Below the pieces are notes generated by a model. That model had not been told where the DNA came from and did no database searches. It saw only the letters and a program-made list of their open reading frames with translations. DNA of 64,000 nucleotides from Epiperipatus broadwayi (lineage: Eukaryota; Onychophora; Udeonychophora; Euonychophora; Peripatidae): the NCBI GenBank assembly GCA_028023455.1, contig JAQFVV010006199.1, forward strand, positions 6,954,972 through 7,018,971, given 5' to 3'. Of the stretch, positions 22,981 through 34,540 are shown in pieces; the first letter of the stretch is position 1; every line of letters begins with the position of its first letter. The position numbers were made by a program, and so were the translations under genes.

Positions 22981-23640
22981 GTTTATGATGATAGTATTTT
23001 AGTTGGATTTATATATTGGACTATTTCCATCATCTAATATAAGTATTGAATGTCTTTATAAAATCCAATTATATTCAACTGTTAATAATAGCACACAGGT
23101 TAGTATATGCACAATGTTTTGAGAGATATTATTTTCCTCACTTCTTCAGGTGTTGCTGGCCTGACCAATGACACTACTAGCATGGGAATTGTACCTGGAC
23201 CCTTAGATGCTTGAATATTAAATTTTTAAGGCAATGCTCTAACCAACTTTGCAGTATGGCTCAGTTGGTTAGAGCATTACCTTAAAAGTTCAATATTCAA
23301 CAATCTAAGAATTCAGGTTTGATTCTCATGCTTCAAGTGCCACTGGTTAGGCCAGCAACACCTGAAGAAGAGAGGAGAATAATACCTCTTGAAATATTGT
23401 GCATATACTAATCTGGGTGCTATTACTAACAGTTAAATGTAATTGGAATATTTAAATAAAGTTATTTTTTTCTAAAATCATTCAATACTTATAATGATGG
23501 AAATAGTCCAATATTTAAATACAATTCAACTAGATTGGTTCAGTTAGAAACATTTTAGAATTTAACTAAACGATGGAAATAATTCAACCTATTACTGCAA
23601 ATAAAATGCCATCATCACAAACCTTCAGACACGCTTACAA
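22981..23640. mobile_element. Inverted head-to-head dimer of a tRNA-derived SINE (family S4)
   Basis: The two halves are imperfect reverse complements about base 23255. The tRNA-like start of the right half (23256-23332, plus) reads GGCTCAGTTGGTTAGAGCAT, a good A box, and later CAGGTTTGATTCTC, a good B box. The left half carries the same tRNA-like sequence on the minus strand (TTGGTTAGAGCATTGCC, then CAGGTACAATTCCC). Both continue outward through GGCCAGCAACACCTGAAGAAG, ATTGTGCATATACTAA and ATGGAAATAGTCCAATAT. The tRNA heads abut with about 10 bases between. A second copy of the whole arrangement lies at 60170-60640, so it is not a one-off. Right of 23540 the homology to the 60-kb copy continues (AAAATGCCATCATCACAA). 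Confidence 0.75.
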
Positions 23641-26441
23641 ACAACATAGAAGTATTCACATGTTTTTGACTAAATAAAACTGTTACTTGATAAAAGAAGT
23701 TAATGGTTTATGAATTATAATATTCTTTTTATTTAACATAAGTGATTAAAAATAGAAATGTTATGTCTGCCAATTTGAGATTTGCTAACGACAAGATTCT
23801 TTTTTTTTTAAAAAAAAAAAGATTATTATTTAAAATATTTTAAAAAAGCATAGTTGTAGATAGTTATCAATTTTCATTTCAATAGAGATCTTGTTTCATC
23901 AGAAGTTAATTATTTTGATATATGAAATTGGTTGAACAATAATTTCCATTTATCTCCAAAAGCTTCAAGTCTATTTCATCACATTGATTAAATTATTTGA
24001 CTTTATATATTTGCAAGTTTTAAATTCATTTTTATTTCTATTTCTTCATATTTGTCTGTGTATGTGTAAATTAGGAAACGGATATATATATATATGCACT
24101 ACTTTATACACAGTATTTTGTGGTAATTTGCTATGGCTTGTGATCACCTTAACTTATTCTAACATCTTTTTCTTAAAATTATGTTATAAATTCTTTGAGT
24201 TTTGATTTTAAGGACTATATTAGAAAATAATACTCTGAATGATTAGCTTAGTAATTAAGTAATTGATTAATCTCTATCAAATGGAGTTACAGTAGCTCAG
24301 TCTATCTAACGCATTTTCCTGAACATTACGTAACCTCATTATGAATTAAAATGTTATTAATGTATGAAGCGGGCTTCAAATTCATATTATTTTAGATGTG
24401 TGATTGACAAAAACAGTACTAATATAATATGAAGTAGCCCTTGTAAGTGGAAAGTGTGTTATACTGATAGCAAGTTTTTTTGCCCTTCATTTTGTTACTT
24501 ATTGTATGATAGTAATCAGCTTGTAAGAAAGCAATGACAAACTTTAAAAGTTCAAAAGAAGAATGATTGTAACTTATCTTACTTTTCAAATCTATTAGCA
24601 AAAGAAATTTTTATAATTTATGAGCCAAAAGATTACCTTCTTCTTATTTTTCATTAATGCTTGGGGAAAATTATAAAATGACCATCTAATTTTATTATAT
24701 TAGTTTTATTTTTACTTTATTATAAATTTATTAATATTATCTAGAATACTTGGTATTGTATGAAATATGATTACTTCAATCAGCCTTATGCATTTGATCT
24801 TTAACATTGCTATTTGTCACATTAACATATTGAATCAGGTGAATATTAATTCAATATGTATGAGTAGTATACAAAAAGACAAAATATTTATGTTTAAATT
24901 TATATTATGTAACTTTGTTTGACCAACATGTATAAAATCTTAAGCTGAATGAATGTGCTCAAACTAACCCTATATTTGTGTTTTATTAATATATCAATAT
25001 ACTTTGATTTTAAAATGAGCTTAAAAATATCTCATACTTTGTTTAGCTGATATAATGTCACTTTAATTGTGTTCAGTATAATTTCTAGTCAGCCTTAATA
25101 TGCATTGATTAATACATAACTATTTTTAAATTTATTTTTAACTATTACACAGGTCCCCCCCCCCCCATAATAACCCAGCATTCCTATTACATGTTTTCAT
25201 TCTAACATCATTCAAGAATTGGAGAAACTCCCTCTATTTGACAATTAGAGGAATGCCCATATAATAAGGGATATGAAGAGTTTTTAAGAGCAAATACCAT
25301 CTCTATTGATATTTATCATTTGAGCTTATATGAAAATGCTCTTTAATGGTGATTAGTAGTGATGACAAAGAAAATATATATTAATATACAATACTTTTGA
25401 TCAATTATTGTTTTAATAAACATATTTCTCTTAATTATAAAATGCAAGTAGTATAGTTTTTTTGTTAACTTTTGGAACCTAATGCTGTCTTTTGTACTAG
25501 TTCTTTGTTTTGTATAACATGAATTTGCATAACATAACACTTTTTAGGATCCTATCAACTGTGTTATACAGGTATTACCTGTACATTGCAAATAGAACTT
25601 TTTTTTTAATGGTCATCTTATTATTGGTTAATTAGTAAAATGTAATTCATTCCTAAGCATATTTTTAATCAATTTTTGAATTTTCAAAGGTGTAAATCCA
25701 ATTAAAAAAACCATTGTGAAAGTCATATCTTTAAAACATTCATAATTTCTAATTCAAAACCTGAAGTCACTCTTCTGTCATATGAAGTCTCTTTCTGTCT
25801 TTTAAATCTCTTTGAATTTTTTTTATGATTTTAATCATACATTTGTTGTCATTTTTTATGGCAGTATGTCCATATTAGCTTCATTTTAATCTTTTTATGT
25901 TCTGCTATTTTCAGATTTCTGTGTTAAAGATGTCATTGTTTAGTAGTATAACTCGATACAATTTAATTTTATAAATCTATGATGTAACTGTAAAGTGGGT
26001 TTCTTGGTGGTTAGTAGTATATACTCAATTGTTATAAGTCTATCATATCAGATATCTTCCTGCATCAATTGTACACTGGGACTGCATATTTGTGCAACCA
26101 TATTCTTTAAATATATACACTTCTGACTCCAATCTTTTCTTCTTTGAGTGTGTATATACACAAACTATTTATTCTGAGAAATTAAAAAAGACAAATTCAA
26201 TAGATTGAGAATTCTTTGTTGTGATTTTTGTATGAAGCAATATAATCAGTAATGAGTTATAATATTTTAAAACTGATTTTGGGACAGGAGTTACACCATG
26301 CTATTGCTTCCTTGAGATTTATTACTGTTATTTTTAGTTTAAATAAACATCATCTTACTAGTATTTGTAAGAGATTATCCTACTTGTGATTTTTTGCAAT
26401 ATTATCTTGAATCTCTCACACTTGTTATTTTCTCTCTTTTT
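23641..26441. other. No gene seen; AT-rich non-coding DNA
   Basis: No recognisable coding or RNA feature. There is a poly-C run near 25154-25165, a (TA)n run near 24083, and mixed A/T tracts. Short frames (23984-24205, 24419-24601 minus, 25343-25540 minus) have no motif. Confidence 0.55.
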
Positions 26442-26459
26442 ACTTTTATGGAAAGTGAT

Positions 26460-26560
26460 TTTTTTTTATGTGTCATAGCATCAGCCAGGAAGCGAACCTG
26501 CTAACCCGGGACAACTGCTTGTAAAGCAGCTGCCGCTGACCTCTCTACCACTAATGCTTG
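26460..26560 (-). mobile_element. tRNA-derived SINE (family S1) with 18-base target-site duplication
   Basis: On the minus strand the element starts near CAAGCATTAGTGGTAGAGAG (A-box region), continues through CAGGTTCGCTTCCTGG (B box), and ends GCTATGACACATAAAAAAA, an A-rich tail. ACTTTTATGGAAAGTGAT is present at 26442-26459 and again at 26561-26578, an exact 18-base duplication of the target. That and the A tail indicate LINE-mediated retroposition. Two relatives lie at 27451-27557 and 51459-51570. At about 100 bases it is little more than the tRNA-like part, so it is either a very short SINE or a retroposed tRNA-like transcript. It is unlikely to be a functional tRNA gene. Confidence 0.85.
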
Positions 26561-26578
26561 ACTTTTATGGAAAGTGAT

Positions 26579-27435
26579 GTTTGTCATTCTATATCATTGC
26601 TAGTTGTTTTTTTTTTTATGAAAAAAAAATTTTTATAATTTGGCACTGTATTTTCAGTTTTACCCAACATATTGAGTCCCTTTAAAAAAAAAAAAAACAT
26701 CTAAAATATTTGTTGTATATCCATATGACTTGATGCTATTTGGAATTAGCCTTACATGCTTGGAATATCAATCTTTTCTCATTTTGAGAAATGAAATTCA
26801 TTAAAATATTGCTGTCAATATGATGTATTATCAGTTCATGATATTGTCTCTGTATTCTATATAGTAAAATGACGGGCTTAACGACTAAAGAGCTCAATTT
26901 ATCATTTATGATGCTTAAATGTTATACGAGTTTGTAATTCTGTAACCATTTCTGACCTAACAAATTCTATTATAAAAGTTCTGAATTTATATTCTTCAGA
27001 TAAAGAATTGATTAAATATTTTAGCCTGTTTGATTATATATATACACTAATTGTTGTTTGTACAGACAGAATAGATTTTTTTTAATTAATAAAGGTGAAT
27101 CGGGAAATTTCTTTTGTTTTCCTGTTTTGTAGGAATTTTTTTTTTTTAAATTCCATGATTAGTATTAAAAGGAAATCCTTTCATCTTTCTCTCGTCTCCT
27201 TATTAATTTTTTTTTTTTTATTAATCTTTTTTTTTTTTTGTTCATGGTGTTTAAAAAGCTTTTTTTTTTATTTCTGTTTTCTGCTTGTGTGAATTAACAT
27301 ATTATTATTGGAATTGATTAAAAAATACCAATTATCTTGAAACCATTATGATTCATTTATAAAATAAACTGAAGATCAGTTATTTAAAAGCTGTGAAAAA
27401 AAGTATCACTTCAATTAGCATATAATTATGCCTGA
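26579..27435. other. No gene seen; T-rich non-coding DNA
   Basis: Long T tracts dominate 27120-27270. The 65-codon frame at 27095-27292 is a Phe/Leu-rich product of those T runs. Confidence 0.6.
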
Positions 27436-27450
27436 AAATTGAATAGTTTT

Positions 27451-27557
27451 TTTTTTTTTAAGTGTCATAGCATCGGCCGGGACGCGAACCCGCAACCCGG
27501 GCAACTGCCTGCATATGCAAGGCAGTCGCGCTGACCTCTCGACCACCAATGCAAGAC
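27451..27557 (-). mobile_element. tRNA-derived SINE (family S1) with 15-base target-site duplication
   Basis: On the minus strand this reads TTGCATTGGTGGTCGAGAGG, CTGCCTTGCATATGCAGGCAG-like anticodon-arm sequence, then GGGTTCGCGTCCCGG (an almost ideal B box) and GCTATGACACTT before an A-rich tail. AAATTGAATAGTTTT occurs at 27436-27450 and 27558-27572 as a direct target duplication. This is the best-preserved S1 copy in the window and, with its CpG-rich head, a clear outlier in base composition. The anticodon loop is not a normal 7 bases, which argues against a working tRNA. Confidence 0.85.
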
Positions 27558-27572
27558 AAATTGAATAGTTTT

Positions 27573-28290
27573 AACATATTATTTCTATAAAATAACACAT
27601 TCACTATGTAAAATTATTTTTTTTTGAGAATAATAAACGGATTCTAAAAGTATTGTATTAAGTGATTTAGATCAATGTTAGGATGATGAAAGATATCTGA
27701 ATCCATTCACAGCTGAGTATAAAGACAAATGACACTTTGGTCATATGAATTGAACTATTGCATTCTTCCTCCACTTAAAGGTTTCAGTGACTTCCTGGGT
27801 AAATAACTTTATGATTATTTATTTTTTTATTAAGTACTTGTTTTGGGAAGCTTAGTTCAATGGTGAAATTAACAATCTCAAGAGCTAAATATTTTTGGAT
27901 GACCCCAACTGTGGAAACTAAAATTAAAGGATTTTGGCAATTAATAATACATTATTGTGTTCAGTTTCTGATTTTTTTGCTTGAACTTTCTTCCAACATG
28001 TTATTTGCTCTAAATAAGGCATTTTTAAAAAATAAAAAAACCTTATATGTATAATATAATCAATTATAGCTGAACCAGCTCACTTCATTGGGGGAAGGGG
28101 GAAACTGATAATCCAAAACTTATCTACTAGTTTTTAATTCTCTATTATTTTTTGCTTTTTGTGATCCACTCAGATACTTACTTCAATATAGCTGGGTTTT
28201 TTTTATATTTGTGGTTTGTCAATTATTTTTCACTATAGAGAGCAAGCTTGAAGAATATTGAAATCTCTTCTATTTTAATAGAAATAAATA
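27573..28290. other. No gene seen; AT-rich non-coding DNA
   Basis: The 64-codon frame at 27860-28054 has no recognisable motif. A purine-rich patch GGGGGAAGGGGGAAA lies near 28090. Confidence 0.55.
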
Positions 28291-28292
28291 TA

Positions 28293-29707
28293 CAGACAGT
28301 CCCCTAGTTATGAACTTAATTGGTTCCTGGTATGTGTTTGGAAGTTGAAATTGTTTGAAAGTAGAGGTATGTAAAAAAGCATCAAAAAGGATTTTCAAAA
28401 TACAGTATTCATTTTTTATTGATTAGTATCTGGAGTTTTGTTTACAAATTTATCAAGAGTTAATTGAATTCTATTCTTTGTTTCTCTTGATAAAGAATTC
28501 TGTAACATTGTGTCTTTTCTGTAGTCCTTCATACACGAGATATACGCTTTTCATTGGGATCACATTATTCCATGATGGTCAAAAATTTGTCAACATGCAT
28601 GAAGGCTTCATTCATATTTTTGATTGTTAAACTCTTAACAATAAGTTCATTATCATGTTCTTCTTCAGTTTGTATTTCATTAATCTCTTGTAGTTTAGTC
28701 AAGTCTTCATTTGACAGAGATTCTGAATGAGATTGCATTAACTCGTCAATATCTTCATCAGTGACAGTGTGTGCTACAAATTCAACAGTAGAGTCTTCTT
28801 TTAATTCCTTCTTCTAATCTTCATGCAAACTAGAAGCCTTAGCTTGAATAATTGATAAACTCATTGGGATGCCTTTTTGATGTTGATCTTTAATCCATAA
28901 ATCCAAAGATTTCTTTATTTCATCCATTTCTCTGTCATGTCTTTTTGAAACAATTCTTTGAAGAAATATTGCCACAATTTTTAACATATTCCTTAATTTT
29001 GTTCTTGTTATTCACAATTGTATATATTATTGTTCAGTTTAAATGACATGAATGTGTGATTAAAGCAAAAGATTCACCATTTTCAGAATGTTAATTATAT
29101 CCATTTTTGTCTCGACTGTTTGGAGTTTATGAGACCTTGATTTCTTTTTGGTTGTATCAACACTGCTATTTTTTTTCTCACTCATGTTTTTAATTAATAA
29201 AAATGAAAAAAATTCATCAAAACAGAAATATATAATGTATATATAACCCAATCGTGCACAAACTACTTTTAAAAACAAGCGCTAATCAAGATGATTCTGT
29301 TCAAGACAGTCTGTGACAATGCTAAAAATAAAAGTAATTAATGCCAGAAAGATGGGAAGATTTACTGTATTTTACAGTATATAAGTTCTTATTGTTCTCT
29401 AAAATATACTTTTAATTATTTTCTAAATTCCAAAGTTTATCTTTGTTTAAAAAAAATTCAATTATGAATGTATGTAAATAGTTTTTTTTATCAGATACTG
29501 TAAATTTGTAGTGTTAATTACTAAAAGGAATTTTTTAATTATTCAAGTACTAAAATACTGTACAAATTTGAATATCCTTTCTTTCTACAGTATGTAGCAC
29601 TAATTATACATGAAAGTATGTGCATAGGTAAAGATCTAAAGTTCAAAAGCGATTACATAATAGTGAAATGTTTATAACTTGAGTGTTCATAACTAGGGGA
29701 CTGCCTG
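28293..29707 (-). mobile_element. pogo/Tigger-type DNA transposon, both ends intact
   Basis: The ends are inverted repeats. The left end CAGACAGTCCCCTAGTTATG and the reverse complement of the right end, CAGGCAGTCCCCTAGTTATG, differ at one position and both run on into AAC. The dinucleotide TA flanks both sides (28291-28292 and 29708-29709), the target duplication of the Tc1/mariner/pogo superfamily. The CAGncAGTCCC end style is that of Tigger elements. At about 1,415 bases it is shorter than autonomous Tiggers (commonly 2-3 kb) because the coding region lacks its middle (see 28432-29185). The two ends could still serve as substrates for a transposase supplied in trans, but no such source is seen here. 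Confidence 0.85.
28432..29185 (-). pseudogene. Tigger transposase with catalytic core deleted
   Basis: The start is the ATG at 29183-29185: MSEKKNSSVDTTKKK, then QTVETKMDIINIL, the first helix-turn-helix of pogo/CENP-B-like proteins. After frame breaks, EIKKSLDLWIKDQHQKGIP (near 28900) is the CENP-B-type DNA-binding domain. It then jumps to DEDIDELMQSHSESLSNEDL (near 28740) and AFMHVDKFLTIM (near 28600), which belong to the family's C-terminal tail. The tail ends in NPNEKRISRV and, after another frameshift, LTLDKFVNKTP. The roughly 300-residue DDE domain between is absent, not just mutated. Several in-frame stops are also present (for example after SSLHED). What remains would bind DNA at most. 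The element is probably an internally deleted, non-autonomous derivative. Confidence 0.75.
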
Positions 29708-29990
29708 TATCAGATTCATTTTTTTTCTTTTTTTTTTCATTTATTACCTAAGAAAAAAAATCCAAGCTCAGACTAGATCTTTCATTTGTCTGGTTGTGTT
29801 TTTCCAAGAACCATATGGTTTCTTTTTTGATTTAAATCGTACGAATTTGAACATGTTAACTATGATTTATTTTTTTTAATTTTTAAATATATTCTAATAT
29901 GTTGTGATAGAAAAGAGTGCTTTGATTTTTTTTAAATATTGGTAAACCACCATTAAAAATGCTTAAAAATTAAGCAACAAAATACATATA

Positions 29991-30100
29991 TTAGAGATCA
30001 TTTATCTTTTTCACATGTGTAGTCATGTGTATCGGTTATATAAAATAAAATGGATAGTTTAAGGAAGCTTGAAAGTCTGTGTTCAAATTCTCTTCAATTA
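29991..30100 (+). repeat. tRNA-like SINE copy (family S2)
   Basis: GAGATCATTTATCTTTTTCAC, GAAGCTTGAAAGTCTGTGTT and CAAATTCTC line up with 541-648. In this copy the A-box region has decayed (ATCGGTTATATAAAATAAAA). No target duplication was found. Confidence 0.6.
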
Positions 30101-30187
30101 CAATATATTATCATAACGTAAATGTAATTAATTTAATAAAAAATACAATAAATAAATTTAAATACTATAGTAAAAGAAGTAAAAAAA

Positions 30188-30411
30188 TGTCTAAAAAGAG
30201 AAATGTTATTTAATTTAATACCTATATTGTTTTAAAATAATCAATTTTTGAGTAATTAAAGGACAAGGTCCTATACATGCAGCATCAGTGTCTTAATGTC
30301 AACATGGGCATGACAATAATATTAGCATCAAAACAAAATTGTCTAAAAAGATAAATGTTATTTAATTTAATACCCATATTGTTTTATAATAATTAGTTTT
30401 TGAGTATTTAA
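30188..30411. repeat. Direct duplication, about 73-base units 152 bases apart
   Basis: Bases 30188-30260 and 30340-30411 share TGTCTAAAAAGA, AAATGTTATTTAATTTAATA and ATATTGTTTTA followed by TTTTTGAGTA. Between them is an unrelated 79-base segment with GGACAAGGTCCTATACATGC. Differences are few. Confidence 0.8.
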
Positions 30412-31860
30412 GTTTATCATGTTAGATTGCTATTTCTTTAATTGGCATAAAAAAAAAAGAAGGAAAATCCCATGATACATTTTTTTAATGTGTAATAGGT
30501 TTTTACAAAAAAAAAAAATTAATCCTTAAATTCAAAAGTAAAGAAATTAAGATTGTATTCAAAAAGTCTATTTTCAATAATAAAATAAAATGCAGCAGCA
30601 TTAATTATTTAGCAGCTAACCAATAAAAAAAAAACCCATGTAATCAGTTTTTTTTTTAAAAAATCTGAAACATTTTTATAAAGAAATCAAATTAATCATT
30701 AATCTGTATAAGCTGTCTGAATAATTTAGAAATAAAAACATGATTCTAAAGTAAAAGTTTATTTTCAATAAAAAAAGAAACAAATAAATTTTATACAATT
30801 ACTTCTAATGTCAGATTGCTACATTACACTAACTAAAATAAAACAGTAATTTAATATCCCATGTTAATTTGAAGCTAAATCATTATATTTTGATGTAGAA
30901 TGGTCAAACTTACTCCATCCACAATTTTGAAACAACCCACTCTAGATAAATATATTAATGACTATTACTAATCAATTATTAAACTGGAGATTAACTTTAA
31001 ACTCAGCTAAAGATTAGTATATCTATTTTTAATTAAGCACACACATGAAGGGATGGAATGTTTGACATTTATAAATCAAAACAATTTATTATTGATAAAT
31101 AATGAACATACGATAAAAATATATTTGAGATTATGACATGGATCAACTGATGAGCAATAGTTTAGCACAAAATGCATTTTGGTGGTCATTTGTCTTTATT
31201 CATATGTTTCAAGAATGTGTGGTGAAGTGGAGATTAATAAATATACCTATAAAAAAAATTAAATATACTTTTAAGCTGGGTAAAATTTCCAATTTTCTAT
31301 ATAGAAATTTAGTTTTCAAGAAAATAAAATATTAGTAAAATATAGTTATAGTATTAATGTACCACAATTGCATCAGCTACTTATATAACATAGTCAAATA
31401 GTATAACAACATTTTTTACAAGGAATTTAATTTGTTGATAAACTATAAGAATATGTAGTTATTTGCAATTCTGTATGACAGCTGAAATTAAGATATCTGT
31501 GAATCTAAGTTAAAAGTTCATTTTTGAAAAAAAAAAAAAGACGACAGTTTTAATGTTCATGCAATATTGACATAGAAGTACATTCTCAAAATAATTTTCT
31601 TTTTATAAAAAAAGTCAAATTATTAAAGTTATATCAGTTATAAAATCTCAACTCTGTATAAAATGTAGAACAAAAAAGTTCGCAATTCTATATTAAACAT
31701 TTATTTTTATATTAGAAAAGCATACAAACATGCGCAAACTTTTATTATGATTTTTTTATGGCATAATAATGCAAAGTTTCTAGTAAATGTAAGATAATGG
31801 CTATAAATATAATTTTTTAAAATTAATTATTAATATTTTTAATACAATAAATGTAATTAT
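30412..31860. other. No gene seen; AT-rich non-coding DNA
   Basis: Nothing recognisable. A 65-codon frame at 31138-31335 has no motif. Confidence 0.6.
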
Positions 31861-31960
31861 AGAGAATTTGAACACAGACTTTCAAGCTCCCTTCAGCTAT
31901 CCACTCTATCTTATACAACTGATACACATGACCACACACATGCAAAAATCTCCAATATAC
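31861..31960 (-). repeat. tRNA-like SINE copy (family S2), minus strand
   Basis: The reverse complement contains GTGTATCAGTTGTATAAGAT (A-box side), GTGGATAGCTGAAGGGAGCT, GAAAGTCTGTGTTCAAATTC (B-box side). It matches the 541 copy in order and spacing. The bases just above 31960 (GCTGGTTAAGCACAAGATG on the minus strand) may belong to the element too, since they are less AT-rich than average. Confidence 0.65.
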
Positions 31961-34470
31961 ACATCTTGTGCTTAACCAGCCCTCATCAGTTGCTCCAGAT
32001 CATCATCTCATATAAAATCAGTGCTCAGTTTATATTAAGATAGCAAATCTTCAAACTTTAATGGACAAGCTTCAATCTAATCCACCTTCCCATTCATCCA
32101 TCCATACCATTGAACATCTGATGATGGAATGGCCAAATCCCTTGTTGATTTCAATATTATTGTCATGCCATGTTACTTTTAATGAATCAAAAAAATGTCT
32201 AAAGATATCATTGTAAGGAAATGGTTATATTTCTTTTTAATCTCTATATTATTTTATTAAGCTTCACATTCAATTTATTAATCTGCCAAGCAAAAAATGT
32301 CACATTTTTTTAAATCATAGAATTGTTTGTTATCAGAGAACAGGTCAAGATTTTTTTTATTTTTTAAGAAATGTATCCACAGTACACTAAAATTTGCCAG
32401 TCTAAATTAATACCTGCTGAAATTTAGCATGAGTAACAATTGATTCTAAAAAATAAACATCAAATTTTTTAGTAATATGTTGGACATAGTATTTTTTTTA
32501 ATGAGACTATTATTGCATAGTAGTCTATGATCTGCCCAGAATTCTTGTATAACCTTAACTACTTTTGTGTTCTGATTCTTAATTATTAACATAATTTTTA
32601 TGATGATATTGATTTGAATGTGGATAACAAACGTTTTTTTTTATACTGATTTTTCTGCCTAAAAATATTTGCATGATAACTGAGCTATGAAATAAATAAA
32701 AATTCAGTAGCAGCAACCAATTATGACCACCAAACTAGTAATATTATTTTTTTGTAACTGAGCCAAAGTTTATTGTTTTTATAAACACTTTATACTAAAG
32801 CATCTAAAGAATAAAAAGGTTTATTGTGATATTCAGTAAGAAATCAACTCTTCTGAGAATCCCCTGATTGAAATCTTACTGGGTCCTTTATGATATTTTA
32901 TTAATAATTGAACTGTCAAAGAAAATCCATATGCTATATAAATTATAAACAGCATCTTAATGAAGTCAAGATTCAAATATATAAAGTACTTGTACCCTCC
33001 AAAAAACAAGAAAATCTATAAACTTATTAATATTTTGATAAAATTGTGTGATTGGAATATATTAAAATATATGAGCCTGTAATTGTAGCCTTTGGAAAGT
33101 CTCTAAATCTCCAACTTACTCATACTAAATGATATTTTCAGAAGGTCTTAGTCTTATTCAATATTTTTAGTTGTTTTTTTTTTTAGTTTACCCAAATATA
33201 TTTATTGATTGATCTTTCCATCATATGTAAGTTTGCATCAGCACTGAACAAAGTTTTAATTAGATTCATACATTGAATTTGATTAATAAGTTTGACAGAT
33301 ACATGGTGTTGCTTTTTGCGAATAATATTCTTGTAAGTTGTGAAAGTTTGACACTTTCTTTAAATTATAACATACAGTTTTATAAACTATTGTCTGTAGA
33401 ATTACTTTTGAGATACTCTCAAAATTGATAGTTATGAATATTTTATAAATTCTTCTTGAATAATTCACTTTGTTATGAAATCTTCTTAGATGTATAATTA
33501 TTTTTCCATCATGACTTATAAATTTGTGCTTTAATTCAAGGACCTACTTTACAACACTTTTCTCTCAAACTTTTTCCTAATTTTATTACTCTTCATAATT
33601 TTTAACCTACAGGTTAATATTTAAAATCTGCTATTATACATTCTTCAACAATAATATCGATTTGAAAGGAAAATAAAAAATTGTGCAAAAAAACTACTTA
33701 TGTTTTTAGATTAAATATGAATATTTGACTATAAAGCCATAAAAAGTCCAGTTGATATAATTTTTTATAAAACAAGTTATGTATAACAATATATATATCA
33801 TGTTAATATTACTTCTTCTTTTTTTTTCAAATATCACTTTCACATTTATTTCAATGCTTTTTTTATTATTGTTTTTATCTTATGGTATTTTTACTAGCCA
33901 ACAACCACCTCTTAACTGAGTGGAAATAGAAAATAAGCTATCTTCTGAAAGATAAGTTTATGCATTTGTAATGAATATATATACATTATTTTATCTCAAA
34001 GGCAATAAATTTTATCAATAGCTATGTAATCTTTATATGTGCATATTTAAATTTTGTGAAGCAAATCTATCATTTACGTATTTCCTGCCTTAAAGTATAC
34101 AATCTATATAGGTTAAATTTCACATTTTATTTCATGAAACATTCCTAAAAGTTTAATATTTATCTGGCTTATCTATTGTTAAAGACAATTAAATATTTCT
34201 CATATAGAGGAAAAAATACACAAATGGAAATTTTATGGCGGCATACTATATGTAATCATCTTTTTCAAGTAGACCAGTATAATTTTGTGTGGTTTTAAAA
34301 TCATAATTTAATATTATGTGAGTAGCCAAAGAATATTTTTATTTATCTTTCTGTATTGTTATTATTGTCTCATCTGCTTGGTATATTTTAATATTAATAG
34401 TTAAATAATGTTAAAATATTTAGTCTTAAATATTTAGATACTTAACAAATATTTATGCACGAAATGGGTA
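31961..34470. other. No gene seen; AT-rich non-coding DNA
   Basis: The part from 31961 to about 32170 is less AT-rich (AATCCACCTTCCCATTCATC), perhaps a further piece of repeat. No frame in it reads as a known protein. The rest is featureless. Confidence 0.5.
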
Positions 34471-34540
34471 TATGGAGATCATTCATTTCTTTTCACGTCT
34501 ATGGGAGCTTGAAAGTTTGAGTTCATATCCCTTCTAATTA
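34471..34540 (+). repeat. tRNA-like SINE copy (family S2), internally deleted
   Basis: GGAGATCATTCATTTCTTTTCACG is joined directly to GGGAGCTTGAAAGTTTGAG and TTCATATCCCTTCTAATTA. The A-box region present in the 541 copy is missing. Start and end agree with that copy. Confidence 0.6.

Noticed and set aside
25154-25165. Poly-C and poly-G runs (also 14041-14052, 60673-60684) as a system
   Set aside because: They are isolated homopolymers in unrelated contexts, apart from the one inside the TIR element; slippage is enough to explain them.
26460-27557. True tRNA genes on the minus strand
   Set aside because: A and B boxes are good, but target duplications, A tails, abnormal anticodon loops and a third dispersed copy make them SINEs.
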